Source of the DNA: Solimicrobium silvestre
GTDB lineage: Bacteria > Pseudomonadota > Gammaproteobacteria > Burkholderiales > Burkholderiaceae_D
Length of the DNA stretch: 64,000 nucleotides
Assembly (NCBI RefSeq): GCF_002976435.1
Contig: NZ_PUGF01000011.1
Span: 62,001-126,000, forward strand
Reading direction: 5' to 3'
The translations under genes were made by a program, and so were the position numbers. Below the pieces are notes generated by a model. It searched no databases, was not told the origin of the DNA, and saw only the letters and a list, made by a program, of their open reading frames with translations. Within the stretch, counting starts at the first letter, position 1. Each line of letters starts with the position of its first letter. This document shows, piece after piece, positions 43,799 to 53,725 of this stretch.

Positions 43799-44099
43799 AG
43801 GAAAAATTTGTTTTAGTGCAACTAGCGAATAGTGGTATTTTATGCCGCAGTCCGTTTGAGTCTGTTGTTAAGCCTACTTAATGGCAACGACCATATTCAT
43901 GGTCATTTTGATTTGTTTTTGGCAATACTGCGTAAAATGGCTTATCTTTGTATTGTTACACTGGCACTCGCAGGTAACTGTGCTAAAAGCAGTCTAGGAT
44001 ATTCAAATCTGTTAAGCAAGAAGGCAAGAAAAACCTCCCGCTGAGTTTAGCGGGCGGTTTCATTTTTTCGGTCTGACTATTGCTGTGATGTCACTTCTT
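43799..44099. other. Intergenic region, one terminator
   Basis: Only the terminator at 44031-44067 is recognisable. A 70-codon plus-strand frame (43832-44044) runs across that terminator, lacks a ribosome binding site and has no known domain, so it is not called. Confidence 0.5.
44031..44067 (-). terminator. Rho-independent terminator of the MDR oxidoreductase gene
   Basis: Read on the minus strand, AAACC-g-CCCGCT and AGCGGG-a-GGTTT pair around a 6-base loop and run into TTTTTC. On the plus strand CATTTTTTCG follows, so it is potentially bidirectional. Confidence 0.75.
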
Positions 44100-45122
44100 T
44101 TATTGACGAACTTCAATCACCACCTTGCCAAAGTGTGCCGCTTTTTCTAGATGTGTGAAGGCTTCGCGTGCCTGTAGAAAAGGAAAGATCCGATCAACGA
44201 CGGGATGTATTTCGACCACGCTTAAAAATTTATTGAGGTCTTCAAACATGCTGCGGCTACCGACGAAAATGCCGGCTAATCGTTTTACTGACCCAATTAA
44301 TGCCGCAGGATTAACTTCACCGCCGAAACCGCTGACACCTCCGATAATGGCAACCTTGCCACCCATTCGGGCGCTGGTAATTGAGCGTGGCAGCGTGCCT
44401 TGGCCGCCCACTTCTAATACCAGATCAACCCCTTTTCCGTCGGTTAGCCTCAAGACTTCATCTTGCCACTCAGGCGTAGTTTTATAGTTGATGGTTGCCG
44501 ATGCACCCAAGCTGCGGGCGCGTTCCAGTTTTTCATCGCTGGATGACGTAATAATAGTGCGCAGACCAGCCGCTTTGGCTAGCTGTAGCGCCCAGATGGA
44601 TACGCCGCCAGTGCCGAGTAGCAGTACGCTATCGCCTGCTCTTAGCCCACCTTCGACGAATAATGAATTCCATGCTGTGACGCCAGCGCAGGGTATTGTG
44701 GCGGCTTCCACGTAGGTAAGATGTTTCGGTATGGCGACTAAGGCATCTTCACTTAAGATCACTTCTTCCGCCAACATGCCATTAACAGCAGCGCCGAGTG
44801 CTCCGGCTGTATTTTGCGTCGTTGGATTACCGTTGATCCACTCTGGGAAAAACGACGCGGCAACCCGATCACCGACTTTAAAGCGCGTCACTTGCGCACC
44901 AACCGCGATAACTTCACCAGCGCCGTCGGAGCAAGGAATGACGGGGTTCTCACTGGTAACGCGGTAACTACCGTTGACGATCATTAAGTCGCGATAGTTG
45001 AGCGAAACGGCATGTATCCGCACTTGCACTTCGTGCCCAGTTGGCGCGGAAAGAGTGCGTTGAACCACTTCAAGTCCGGCGATCTGTTGACCTGCTTTAA
45101 TTTGGTAAGCTTGCATTGACAT
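44100..45122 (-). CDS. NAD(P)-dependent MDR-family oxidoreductase (zinc-type alcohol dehydrogenase-like / quinone reductase)
   Basis: The 340-residue protein has a GroES-like N-terminal domain (VSLNYRDLMIVNGSYR, IPCSDGAGEVIAVGAQVTRFKVGDRVA) and a Rossmann domain with LLLGTGGVSIWALQLAKAAG. The catalytic zinc Cys of classical alcohol dehydrogenases is replaced (SLNYRD), and the four-Cys structural zinc lobe is absent, so it is of the quinone-oxidoreductase type. It is divergent from a LysR gene 131 bases away, a common regulator-target arrangement. The substrate is unknown. Confidence 0.87.
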   Translation of the reverse strand: MSMQAYQIKAGQQIAGLEVVQRTLSAPTGHEVQVRIHAVSLNYRDLMIVNGSYRVTSENPVIPCSDGAGEVIAVGAQVTRFKVGDRVAASFFPEWINGNPTTQNTAGALGAAVNGMLAEEVILSEDALVAIPKHLTYVEAATIPCAGVTAWNSLFVEGGLRAGDSVLLLGTGGVSIWALQLAKAAGLRTIITSSSDEKLERARSLGASATINYKTTPEWQDEVLRLTDGKGVDLVLEVGGQGTLPRSITSARMGGKVAIIGGVSGFGGEVNPAALIGSVKRLAGIFVGSRSMFEDLNKFLSVVEIHPVVDRIFPFLQAREAFTHLEKAAHFGKVVIEVRQ

Positions 45123-45253
45123 CTCCTGTAAGCCGATAGGTGGATCAACATGATTGTTGCACTCACTTCGACATTGACTGCTATCATATCGTATCCAATA
45201 AATCCACAGTGGCGATATTATTTAACAAGTTTGTAGCGTAATTGGAATCAATG

Positions 45254-46174
45254 ATGAGTGATCGTTTAAACGGTATTAGTGCTTTCGTCGAAGCGGCGGA
45301 GGCTGGCAGCTTTGCCTTGGCAGCGGAACGCATGCGACTTACCCGTTCGTCGGTGGGTAAGAGTATTGCACGATTGGAGCAACGATTGGGCGTACGGCTA
45401 TTCCAGCGGACTACCCGCAGCCAGAGTCTGACGGAAGAAGGGCAAGCGTATTACGAGCGCTGTGTGCGTGCCTTGGCCGAGTTAAGTGCAGGTGCATTGG
45501 CACTCGACAGCGGTAAAGGTGAGCCGATTGGCCGTTTGCGAGTTAGCGTGCCGGTGCTGTTTGGCCGTCATTGCGCGGCGCCCGTTTTGCGGGCATTGGC
45601 ACATCAGTTTCCACGGCTGGATATAGAAATATCCTTTAATGACCAGACTGTTGATCTGGTCGATGAGGGCTACGATCTGGCGATACGCATTGGCAGTTTG
45701 CCCGATAGCAGTACTCTGGTTGCACGGCGTTTGTCTAGCCAGCGCATGGTCATTTGCGCCGCACCGTCTTATCTAGCCAAATATGGAAAACCCGGCAGCG
45801 CGGACGAGCTGTCGCAGCATGTCGGCATCGCTTATGGACGCTCCGGTCGCGTCAAACCATGGTTAATGCGTGATAGTGCGGGTCAAATCCAGAAACCCCA
45901 GATTGATATCCGTTTAATGTTTGACGACTTACAGGCCATTACTGATGCCGCTATAGCCGGTGCTGGACTAGCCTGGTTGCCATGCTGGCTGATGGCAAAA
46001 CATTCGCGTGCAGGTGAGCTGGAACTGGTCATGAATGACAATATGCTGGAAGTTGAAATATACGCTGTGTGGCCGAAATCGCACTATTTGCCGACTAAAA
46101 CCCGGGTAGCAATTGATGCGCTGGTGGCGGAGATACCCGGAATGATTGGGCATCTTGAGCATGTTTGCGAATGA
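45254..46174 (+). CDS. LysR-family transcriptional regulator
   Basis: The 306-residue protein has an N-terminal winged helix (MSDRLNGISAFVEAAEAGSF, AAERMRLTRSSVGKSIARLEQRLGVRLFQRTTR) and a LysR substrate-binding domain (GRLRVSVPVLFGRHCAAPVLRALA). It is of the CrgA-like group. The start is taken at ATG 45254, though an adjacent ATG (45251) and a TTG (45242) are possible. Its divergence from the MDR oxidoreductase gene across 131 bases suggests it controls that gene. Confidence 0.88.
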   Translation: MSDRLNGISAFVEAAEAGSFALAAERMRLTRSSVGKSIARLEQRLGVRLFQRTTRSQSLTEEGQAYYERCVRALAELSAGALALDSGKGEPIGRLRVSVPVLFGRHCAAPVLRALAHQFPRLDIEISFNDQTVDLVDEGYDLAIRIGSLPDSSTLVARRLSSQRMVICAAPSYLAKYGKPGSADELSQHVGIAYGRSGRVKPWLMRDSAGQIQKPQIDIRLMFDDLQAITDAAIAGAGLAWLPCWLMAKHSRAGELELVMNDNMLEVEIYAVWPKSHYLPTKTRVAIDALVAEIPGMIGHLEHVCE

Positions 46175-46324
46175 GTTATTTATTATTTTTATTTGCAGAT
46201 ACCCAAAAGCATAAAAATAGAGCCAAACTGGCGCTAAAACCGGGGAATATGTAAGCAGGGCAATTGTGTAAGTAACTGTGTAAAATGGCGCATCTACAGC
46301 TAAGCATGGCCTTATTGGATCTCA

Positions 46325-47089
46325 ATGATCATCGCGAACCAACCTCTTCCAGTACTTCTTCTCATCGCTCTGGCAGGTCTATATGCCGGAATGCAAAACG
46401 CGCTGGCGGGTGGTGGTTCTTTCATCACTTTTCCAGCGTTGCTACTGGCCGGACTGAATCCGCTGGCGGCGAATATGAGTTCGACGATTGCCCTGTTCCC
46501 AAGTCAAATAACCACTGCCATAGCTGGCCGTAAAATGGTCAGTGGCGTTGGCCATCTCTCGTTTCGTAGTTTGTTTATCGTTAGCTTGATTGGTGGCGTG
46601 CTCGGAGCGTTATTGCTGCTATCTACACCGGTCAGCATTTTTACTAACTTAGTCCCTTGGCTGGTGTTATTTGCCACTGCCGCATTTGCCTGGGGCAGTT
46701 TTGGCTACCAGCCGCATTCCACAGCAACCGCGCGCCAGTTGCCGAATTCAGTGCTGTTGTTAATACAAGGCGTCATTGCAATTTATGGCGGTTACTTCGG
46801 TGGCGGAATTGGATTCTTAATGTTGGCCGCGCTGACTGTCGCCGGACAGCAAGTCCGCGCTGCCAGCGCAACTAAAAACGCATTGGCGATGACGATGAAT
46901 GCGTCAGCAGTTGCTATTTTTGCATTTTCGCCAATGATTAATTGGGCGGCGGTAGTGGCGCTTGGCTTGGGAGGCGTGCTGGGCGGATTGATCGGTTCAT
47001 GGTTAATCCATCGCCTGCCGGAGCGCTTGCTGCGCGGCTTTGTGGTACTGGTTGGCGTTGTGTTAACGGTGTGGTTGTTCTTGCGCTAA
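46325..47089 (+). CDS. TSUP (TauE/SafE) family membrane permease
   Basis: The 254-residue protein has about eight membrane helices with the duplicated family motif: AGMQNALAGGGSFITFPALLLAGLNPLAANMSSTIAL in the first half, and GGYFGGGIGFLMLAALTVAGQQVRAASATKNALAM in the second. Members export or import sulfite, sulfoacetate, sulfolactate or related anions; the substrate here is not evident. It lies 150 bases after the LysR gene on the same strand, but the gap and its own start suggest separate transcription. Confidence 0.86.
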   Translation: MIIANQPLPVLLLIALAGLYAGMQNALAGGGSFITFPALLLAGLNPLAANMSSTIALFPSQITTAIAGRKMVSGVGHLSFRSLFIVSLIGGVLGALLLLSTPVSIFTNLVPWLVLFATAAFAWGSFGYQPHSTATARQLPNSVLLLIQGVIAIYGGYFGGGIGFLMLAALTVAGQQVRAASATKNALAMTMNASAVAIFAFSPMINWAAVVALGLGGVLGGLIGSWLIHRLPERLLRGFVVLVGVVLTVWLFLR

Positions 47090-47159
47090 TATTTCGAGCT
47101 GTTTGTGTCTTGTAACTAGGGTGGCTTAGCAAGCACTTGTAACAAGCAATCTGCCTTGG

Positions 47160-47189
47160 TTGCTATAACTCATTGATTTGTAATATAAT
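47160..47189 (+). promoter_or_regulatory. Candidate sigma-70 promoter of rhlE
   Basis: TTGCTA (47160-47165) and a perfect TATAAT (47184-47189) are 18 bp apart. Transcription would begin near 47196 and leave a leader of about 100 bases with a small hairpin (CCAAC-GCGTT-GTTGG) and a GGAAGG ribosome binding region. Confidence 0.45.
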
Positions 47190-47295
47190 CCATGCTTTCC
47201 GCCTTCCATTACTTTCCGTTGATTGTCTTAAAAATGCGGTGTTACCAACGCGTTGTTGGCGCTGTATTTAACTCACGGAAGGCCTGCCAAATACC

Positions 47296-48792
47296 ATGAC
47301 TGAAATTAAGTCCGAATTGAATTCTGAATTGAGCACCGAATTAAGCTCTATAACTATATCTACATCGTCTAGTGCAGAGGTCGCGGCTGATGTGCGCTTT
47401 GCCGATTTTGGTTTGTCCGATGATATTTTGCGGGCACTTTCCGATCAAGGATATGTGCATCCAACGCCGATTCAAGCCGCTGCAATTCCGGTTGTTTTAG
47501 AAGGGCGCGATGTCATGGGGGCGGCCCAAACCGGCACAGGTAAAACGGCCGGTTTCTCTTTACCGATTATTCAGTTATTGCTAGCGCACGCCAACGCAAG
47601 TGCTTCGCCTGCACGGCATCCGGTGCGCGCCCTGATTTTGACGCCGACGCGCGAGCTGGCTGATCAGGTAGCAGAAAACGTCAAAGCCTATTGCAAACAT
47701 ACGCCGTTGCGTAGCCTTGTTGTGTTTGGCGGTGTTGATATTGCACCGCAAACTGCTGCGTTACGAGCTGGTGTTGAAATTGTGATCGCAACGCCAGGGC
47801 GCTTGCTTGATCACGTTCAGCAAAAAACCATCAACCTGAGCCAAGTGCAAATTTTGGTGATGGATGAAGCGGATCGTATGCTGGACATGGGCTTTTTACC
47901 TGACTTGCAACGCATCATTAATTTGCTGCCTAAAGCGCGTCAAAGCTTGATGTTTTCGGCGACTTTTTCGCAAGAAATTAAAAAACTGGCAGCGACTTTT
48001 TTACGTAATCCGCTCACCATTGAAGTGGCGCGCAGTAATGCAACCGCTGAAAATGTGACCCAGATTTTGTATCAGGTTCAAGAAGAAGAAAAACGCGATG
48101 CCGTGAGTTTTATTATTCGTGAGCGTAATTTAAAGCAGGTGATCGTATTTTCAAATACCAAAATCGGCACTTCACGTTTGGCCGTGCATTTGGTTAAAAC
48201 CGGCGTGAAAGCTGCGGCGATTCATGGTGATAAAACGCAACAAGAACGGATGGCTGCGTTAGAGTCATTTAAGCGTGGTGAAATTGAAGTGTTGGTCGCA
48301 ACCGATGTGGCTGCACGTGGTTTGGATATTGCTGAATTACCTTGCGTAATTAACTTTGATTTACCGTACAACGCGGAAGATTATGTGCACCGGATTGGAC
48401 GTACCGGTCGTGCTGGTGCTACGGGTGATGCAATTTCTTTGTTCACTGAAAAAGATGAGCGGTTATTGGCGGATATTGAAAAGCTGATTAAGCAAAAAAT
48501 TGTGCGTTTGCATTTGGCTGGTTTTGTTGCTACTAAGCTTGAACCGCATGGTTTGCGTGAGCCGCGTAGTTCTGGGGCTCGTAGTTCGTCTTCTGGTAGT
48601 GCTGAGGTTAAAAATGACCGCAGAGTTGCACCGCGTTCTTATGCTTCTACACCTAAAATTGATCCTTGGTTTTTGCAACCTTATCAACCGACTGCATCGA
48701 CACTTCCAGTGGCTGAAAAGCCGTCTGTTACTTCTTCATCTGGCAAGCCAGCTAAGCGGGCTGCTTTGTTGGGTGGGTTTTCTAAGAGTTAG
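47296..48792 (+). CDS. rhlE: DEAD-box ATP-dependent RNA helicase RhlE
   Basis: The 498-residue protein has the Q motif (FADFGLSDDILRALSDQGYVHPTPIQ), Walker A AQTGTGKT (77-84), PTRELA, TPGR, DEAD (190-193), SAT, the ARGLDI motif and HRIGRTGR. The two RecA-like domains end near residue 400. A Ser/Ala-rich basic tail of about 90 residues follows, as in RhlE proteins. A Ser/Thr-rich extension of about 30 residues precedes the Q motif. It unwinds RNA in ribosome assembly and cold adaptation. The preceding leader is long, which is common for this gene. Confidence 0.93.
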   Translation: MTEIKSELNSELSTELSSITISTSSSAEVAADVRFADFGLSDDILRALSDQGYVHPTPIQAAAIPVVLEGRDVMGAAQTGTGKTAGFSLPIIQLLLAHANASASPARHPVRALILTPTRELADQVAENVKAYCKHTPLRSLVVFGGVDIAPQTAALRAGVEIVIATPGRLLDHVQQKTINLSQVQILVMDEADRMLDMGFLPDLQRIINLLPKARQSLMFSATFSQEIKKLAATFLRNPLTIEVARSNATAENVTQILYQVQEEEKRDAVSFIIRERNLKQVIVFSNTKIGTSRLAVHLVKTGVKAAAIHGDKTQQERMAALESFKRGEIEVLVATDVAARGLDIAELPCVINFDLPYNAEDYVHRIGRTGRAGATGDAISLFTEKDERLLADIEKLIKQKIVRLHLAGFVATKLEPHGLREPRSSGARSSSSGSAEVKNDRRVAPRSYASTPKIDPWFLQPYQPTASTLPVAEKPSVTSSSGKPAKRAALLGGFSKS

Positions 48793-48841
48793 TTTGTATG
48801 ATTGCTCAGGCTTAAATTAATCAGTTATTGCGATTAAATTG

Positions 48842-49024
48842 AGGGCTGTTGGTCGGGGGTAGCCCGACAGCCAGTTACCTTTTTTGTGTCGCCAAAAAAG
48901 GTAACCCAAAAAAGGCGACCACGCTATTTCGGAAACCCCGATTATTTTACGAATAAATGGGAAAAGTTCGAAACTCGCTGCGCTCAAACAGCGAACCTTT
49001 CTTATCCATTTATCCGTAAAATAA
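48842..49024. repeat. Dispersed-repeat-like intergenic element with nested inverted repeats
   Basis: A first hairpin around GTCGGGGGTAGCCCGAC is followed by the perfect 12-bp inverted repeat GTTACCTTTTTT / AAAAAAGGTAAC with an 8-base loop (48874-48905). Then come two long near-perfect arms, TTATTTTACGAATAAATGG (48942-48960) and CCATTTATCCGTAAAATAA (49006-49024), with a single mismatch. Similar GTCGGGGGTAGCCCGACAG-plus-hairpin sequences recur in many proteobacterial genomes, as I recall it. The element fills the gap between rhlE and the convergent trhO and may terminate both. Confidence 0.6.
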
Positions 49025-49123
49025 CCGGCCGAACTAGAAGTGGGGGTAGGTCAAAAGCAACGTCAACGGCAAAATCAACTTCAACTTCAAAAGCAACTGC
49101 AGCACAATCAAATTTCAACCAAT
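49025..49123. repeat. Low-complexity tail of the intergenic element
   Basis: Short units such as GTCAAC, ATCAAC, TTCAAC and AAAAGCAAC are repeated between about 49053 and 49110. An 83-codon frame across it (from 48886) translates to a Ser/Thr/Lys repeat and is considered spurious. Confidence 0.45.
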
Positions 49124-50017
49124 TTAAGCTAATTTAGCTTCAATTTCTACTGTTGGCGTAATCTCTTCACGGCATTGTTTTTTACAATGCGGACATGATT
49201 TTCCTGGAATGTAATAAGGCGATAATTGTTCACGCGGCGTGACAACCGCGCGGCAGGCGTAGCATTGTTCTGTGTCGGTAGCTTCTAGTTGTGGATTGAG
49301 CGCGGTGCGGTAGTCGAAGACAAAACAATCGCCGTGATAATGATCGCCGCCGACTTCTTCAAAATACTTCAAAATCCCGCCTTCAAGCTGATACACATGT
49401 TCATAGCCGACATTTTGCATGTGGATGGCCGCTTTTTCGCAGCGTATCCCGCCGGTGCAAAACGTCACTACGGTTTTGTCGTTTAATTCATCTTTATTTG
49501 CCGCGATAACTTCGGGAAATTCGGTGAATTTTTTAATGCGGAAATCTACCGTATTGTTAAAACTGCCAACATCCACTTCAAAGTCATTACGCGTATCAAC
49601 CATTACAACCGGGCGACCAGTATCGTCATGCCCTTGATCCAGCCAGCGTTTTAACGTGGTCGGTGCTACAAAAGGGGCGCGACCATCTTCCGGGCGTATT
49701 AACGGCATCCGCATGGTGATGGTTTCGGCTTTTAATTTGATCAGTAATTTGGTGAAAGGCTGGCTGTCGGAAATGCTTTCTTTGGCAACTACGTCACTAA
49801 AGCGCGGGTCAGTGTGCAACCAATCCATAAAGCCATCAATCTCATGGCGCAAACCAGCCAAGAATAAATTAATACCTTCAGGCGTAAGGAGAATGGTGCC
49901 TTTTAAATTCAGCTGTTGGCAAATGGCTAAAAATTCAGGACGTTTTTCTGCCGTATCGTTAAAAGTAATGAACTTGTACGCGGAGATGTTGATGTATTGC
50001 GGAGTGCTTGACTGCAT
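49124..50017 (-). CDS. trhO: tRNA uridine-34 hydroxylase TrhO (rhodanese family, YceA)
   Basis: The 297-residue protein has the N-terminal acylphosphatase-like domain ([17 protein letters not shown]) and a rhodanese domain with the active-site loop [13 protein letters not shown]-terminal Cys-rich tail (CYACR and CPHCKKQC) probably binds metal. TrhO makes 5-hydroxyuridine at position 34 of certain tRNAs in an oxygen-dependent reaction. Its length is slightly below that of E. coli YceA. It is convergent with rhlE across the repeat element. Confidence 0.92.
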   Translation of the reverse strand: MQSSTPQYINISAYKFITFNDTAEKRPEFLAICQQLNLKGTILLTPEGINLFLAGLRHEIDGFMDWLHTDPRFSDVVAKESISDSQPFTKLLIKLKAETITMRMPLIRPEDGRAPFVAPTTLKRWLDQGHDDTGRPVVMVDTRNDFEVDVGSFNNTVDFRIKKFTEFPEVIAANKDELNDKTVVTFCTGGIRCEKAAIHMQNVGYEHVYQLEGGILKYFEEVGGDHYHGDCFVFDYRTALNPQLEATDTEQCYACRAVVTPREQLSPYYIPGKSCPHCKKQCREEITPTVEIEAKLA

Positions 50018-50192
50018 AGTGTTCTGTAATAAAAATGGTGCCAGATTAAGAAGATAAGTCCTTGATTAGGCAGCATTATAAACGCAAAACAGTGCTTTCT
50101 AATTGAGCTAAATCAATTTACGGCTTGAACATGTATAGATTTCTATTATTCCCCATTCTAGGCAGGCGTTCCCTACTGTAAAATAGCGCGCT

Positions 50193-53100
50193 ATGACGAC
50201 ACCGCAATTTATACATCTCCGCCTGCATTCCGAGTACTCCATTGTTGATGGATTAGTACGCATCGATGATGCCATTCAGGCCGCAGTAAAAGACCAACAA
50301 CCCGCCCTGGCGATCACCGACCTGAGTAATTTATTTGGGATGGTGAAGTTTTACAAAGACGCTCGCGGTAAAGGATTAAAACCCATTGCCGGTTGTGATA
50401 TTTGGATCACTAATGATGGGCAGCGCGACAAGCCGAGCCGCTTGCTATTGCTGGTTAAAAATCACACCGGTTATTTGCAGCTATGCGAATTACTCAGTCA
50501 GGCATGGATATCTAACCAGCACTTGGGGCGCGCCGAAATCCGCGCCGAATGGCTGGCAGCTTTGCCGCCCGGCGGATTGATTGTTTTATCCGGCGCGCAT
50601 TTTGGCGACATCGGCATTGCGCTGGAAAACGGCAATCTGGATGCGGCACGCCGCTGCGCACAGCATTGGGCGAGCGTTTTCCCTGATCATTTTTATATTG
50701 AAATTCAGCGAGCAAATCAACCGAATATGGCGGCGCAAGTGCGTCAGTCGGTGGCGTTAGCGGCTGAGTTGGGTTTGCCTGTGGCGGCCACCCATCCGGT
50801 GCAATTTATTGATGCCAGTGAATTTACCGCGCATGAAGCGCGTACCTGTATTGCCGAAGGCGAAATCTTAGCCAATGGGCGTCGGGTAAGACGCTTCAAT
50901 GAAGATCAGTATTTTAAAACTCAGGCAGAAATGCAGGAGCTGTTTGCTGATTTGCCGGGTGCCCTGGCAAACTCGGTTGAAATCGCCAAACGCTGTAATT
51001 TAGTGCTGGAATTAGGCAAGCCCAAATTACCGTTATTCCCAACACCGGAAGGCGTTACGCTCGATGAGTTTTTAGTCTCTGAAGCGCAAACAGGTTTGCA
51101 GCAACGCATGCTGCTGCTCTATCCCGATCCGGTCGAGCGTGAAAAGCAGCAAGAAAAATATGCATCCCGTTTAAAGTTTGAAACCGACACCATTATTAAA
51201 ATGGGCTTCCCGGGTTACTTTTTGATCGTGGCAGAATTTATTTTATGGGCCAAAAATAATGGCGTACCAGTTGGCCCCGGCCGTGGTTCTGGTGCGGGTT
51301 CGCTGGTCGCGTATTCCTTAAAAATTACCGATCTTGATCCGCTTGCTTACAATTTACTTTTTGAGCGTTTCTTAAATCCTGACCGGGTTTCCATGCCCGA
51401 TTTCGATATTGATTTCTGTCAGGAAGGGCGCGACCGGGTTATTCAGCACGTCAAAGATTTATACGGCAAAGAAGCCGTTTCGCAGATTGCGACGTTCGGT
51501 ACCATGGCCGCCAAAGGCGCGATTCGTGACGTAGGCCGGGTGCTTGATTTTGGCTATAACTTTTGCGACGGAATTTCTAAATTAATCCCGTTCAGGCCAG
51601 GTAAACAGGTCACGATTGCCGAGGCGATTAAAGAAGAACCACAGTTGGCCGAGCGGCAGGAAAACGAAGACGATGTAAGACGACTCCTCGATTTAGCGCA
51701 ACAAGTAGAAGGCATTACCCGCAACATCGGTATGCATGCCGGTGGTGTGTTGATTGCACCAGGCAAGCTCACCGATTTTTGCCCGCTGTACACCCAGGGT
51801 GGCGACGCGGGCGTAGTTTCCCAATACGATAAAGACGACGTGGAAGCCGTTGGCTTGGTGAAATTCGATTTCTTGGGTTTGACCACGCTCACCATTCTTG
51901 ATTGGGCAGTACGTTACATCAAGATGCTTGATCCGGCGCTGGCTGGCTTTAATTTAGAGACCTTACCGCTCAACGACAAAGCTTCTTACACCTTACTCAG
52001 TAAAGCTAAAACCGTAGCCGTATTTCAGCTGGAAAGCCGCGGCATGCAAGGCATGCTGAAAGATGCACGGCCAGATCGTTTTGAAGACATTATTGCGCTG
52101 GTAGCGTTGTATCGTCCGGGTCCGATGGATTTGATTCCTGACTTCTGCAAACGTAAGCACGGTGAACGGTTTGATTATCCGGATCCGCGTACCGAAGGCA
52201 TTTTGTCTGAAACTTACGGCATCATGGTGTATCAAGAGCAGGTTATGCAAATGGCGCAGGTGGTCGGTGGCTACTCACTAGGCGGCGCGGATTTGCTACG
52301 CCGTGCTATGGGTAAGAAAAAAGCCGAAGAGATGGCCGAGCATCGCCAAATTTTCCGTAACGGTGCTGCTAAAGATGGTTTGACCGAGCAAAAAGCCGAC
52401 GAAATTTTTGATTTGATGGAAAAATTCGCCGGCTACGGTTTTAATAAATCGCACGCCGCCGCTTACGCTTTACTGGCTTATCACACCGCGTATTTAAAGG
52501 CGCATCATCCCGCCGCGTTTATGGCAGCCAACTTGTCATTGGCAATGGATGACACCGACAAAATTAAAATTTTGGTAGAAGATGCGATCGACGTGTGTGG
52601 CTTAACTTTGCTGCCGCCGGATGTGAATTATTCTGACTACCGGTTTACTCCGGTAGGGCATCCAGCTGGTCCATCTAAACCCGCCACGCAAATCCGTTAT
52701 GGATTAGGTGCGGTAAAAGGTTCGGGACAAAATGCGATTGAAAACATTGTAGCGGCACGTAAAGATGGGCCGTTTGTTGATTTGTTTGACTTTACCAAGC
52801 GCGTTGATAAACGTCAGGTTAACCGCCGCACGATTGAATCGTTAATTCGCGCTGGTGCCTTTGATGGCTTTAGCGTAGATCGTGGCGTGTTATTAGCCAG
52901 TGTCGGCTTGGCGATAGAGTGCGCCGAGCAAGCGGAAGCCGCACGGCATCAGGTTAGTTTGTTTGATGACGATGCTGCCATGTCAGGTTCACCCGATTAT
53001 GTAAAAGCTGCCGTTTGGAGCGAAAAGAGAAAACTCTCGGAAGAAAAACTGGCGCTAGGTTTTTATTTATCAGGCCATTTGTTTTCTATCTACGCTCCGG

Positions 53101-53648
53101 AAGTGCGTAAATTTATTCGTACTCCTTTATCTAAATTAGAAACCTCGCGTGACAACCGTTTAATGGCCGGTATCATTTCTGCCATGCGCACCCAAATGAC
53201 GCAACGCGGCAAGATTTTAATCGTGACCCTGGATGACAGCACCGGCACACAAGATGTCACGATTTATTCCGAGCTGTATGACGAATTCAAACACTTCTTT
53301 AAAGAAGATGAATTTTTAGCGGTGAGTGGGCGTGTATCGGAAGACCGGTTTTCTGGCGGTTTGCGGGTAACGGCTGAAAAGGTGTTGGATATTGCGCAGG
53401 CACGGATTCAGTTTGCACAAGGCTTGCGCATTGAAATTAATAACACCATGGATGTAAAACAATTACAAAGTACCTTGGATCCGCATTTAAATGCGCAAGG
53501 TTGTCCGATATTGGTTCAGTACCAAGGCGAAAAGGCTTCAGTTGAATTACGTTTTTCTGACGACTGGCGTGTTAATCCTGACGATGAGTTGCAACAAAAA
53601 TTAGTCGGTTTGTTATCGCCAGAAAAAGTGGCGATTGTGTACGGCTAG
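50193..53648 (+). CDS. dnaE: DNA polymerase III subunit alpha
   Basis: The 1151-residue replicative polymerase has an N-terminal PHP domain (HLRLHSEYSIVDGLV), the palm with catalytic aspartates in MPDFDIDFCQEGR (D403 and D405), GRGSGAGSLVAYSL, the fingers, tandem helix-hairpin-helix regions, and a C-terminal OB fold (GKILIVTLDDSTGTQDVTIYSE). Length and domain order are those of DnaE1. A 175-base gap separates it from trhO on the other strand. It stands as a single gene here, with msbA following after 77 bases. Confidence 0.97.
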   Translation: MTTPQFIHLRLHSEYSIVDGLVRIDDAIQAAVKDQQPALAITDLSNLFGMVKFYKDARGKGLKPIAGCDIWITNDGQRDKPSRLLLLVKNHTGYLQLCELLSQAWISNQHLGRAEIRAEWLAALPPGGLIVLSGAHFGDIGIALENGNLDAARRCAQHWASVFPDHFYIEIQRANQPNMAAQVRQSVALAAELGLPVAATHPVQFIDASEFTAHEARTCIAEGEILANGRRVRRFNEDQYFKTQAEMQELFADLPGALANSVEIAKRCNLVLELGKPKLPLFPTPEGVTLDEFLVSEAQTGLQQRMLLLYPDPVEREKQQEKYASRLKFETDTIIKMGFPGYFLIVAEFILWAKNNGVPVGPGRGSGAGSLVAYSLKITDLDPLAYNLLFERFLNPDRVSMPDFDIDFCQEGRDRVIQHVKDLYGKEAVSQIATFGTMAAKGAIRDVGRVLDFGYNFCDGISKLIPFRPGKQVTIAEAIKEEPQLAERQENEDDVRRLLDLAQQVEGITRNIGMHAGGVLIAPGKLTDFCPLYTQGGDAGVVSQYDKDDVEAVGLVKFDFLGLTTLTILDWAVRYIKMLDPALAGFNLETLPLNDKASYTLLSKAKTVAVFQLESRGMQGMLKDARPDRFEDIIALVALYRPGPMDLIPDFCKRKHGERFDYPDPRTEGILSETYGIMVYQEQVMQMAQVVGGYSLGGADLLRRAMGKKKAEEMAEHRQIFRNGAAKDGLTEQKADEIFDLMEKFAGYGFNKSHAAAYALLAYHTAYLKAHHPAAFMAANLSLAMDDTDKIKILVEDAIDVCGLTLLPPDVNYSDYRFTPVGHPAGPSKPATQIRYGLGAVKGSGQNAIENIVAARKDGPFVDLFDFTKRVDKRQVNRRTIESLIRAGAFDGFSVDRGVLLASVGLAIECAEQAEAARHQVSLFDDDAAMSGSPDYVKAAVWSEKRKLSEEKLALGFYLSGHLFSIYAPEVRKFIRTPLSKLETSRDNRLMAGIISAMRTQMTQRGKILIVTLDDSTGTQDVTIYSELYDEFKHFFKEDEFLAVSGRVSEDRFSGGLRVTAEKVLDIAQARIQFAQGLRIEINNTMDVKQLQSTLDPHLNAQGCPILVQYQGEKASVELRFSDDWRVNPDDELQQKLVGLLSPEKVAIVYG

Positions 53649-53725
53649 TTTGGCCCCTTCCGCTTGAATTTCCGTGTTGCATCACAATTATAAGAACCAG
53701 AATAATACGAAAGAACATAAATGCT

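Noticed and set aside
43832-44044. 70-codon plus-strand frame
   Set aside because: It runs through the terminator of the MDR gene and lacks a ribosome binding site.
48886-49137. 83-codon frame between rhlE and trhO
   Set aside because: It runs through the inverted repeats and low-complexity tail and ends inside trhO. Such frames are products of the repeat, not genes.
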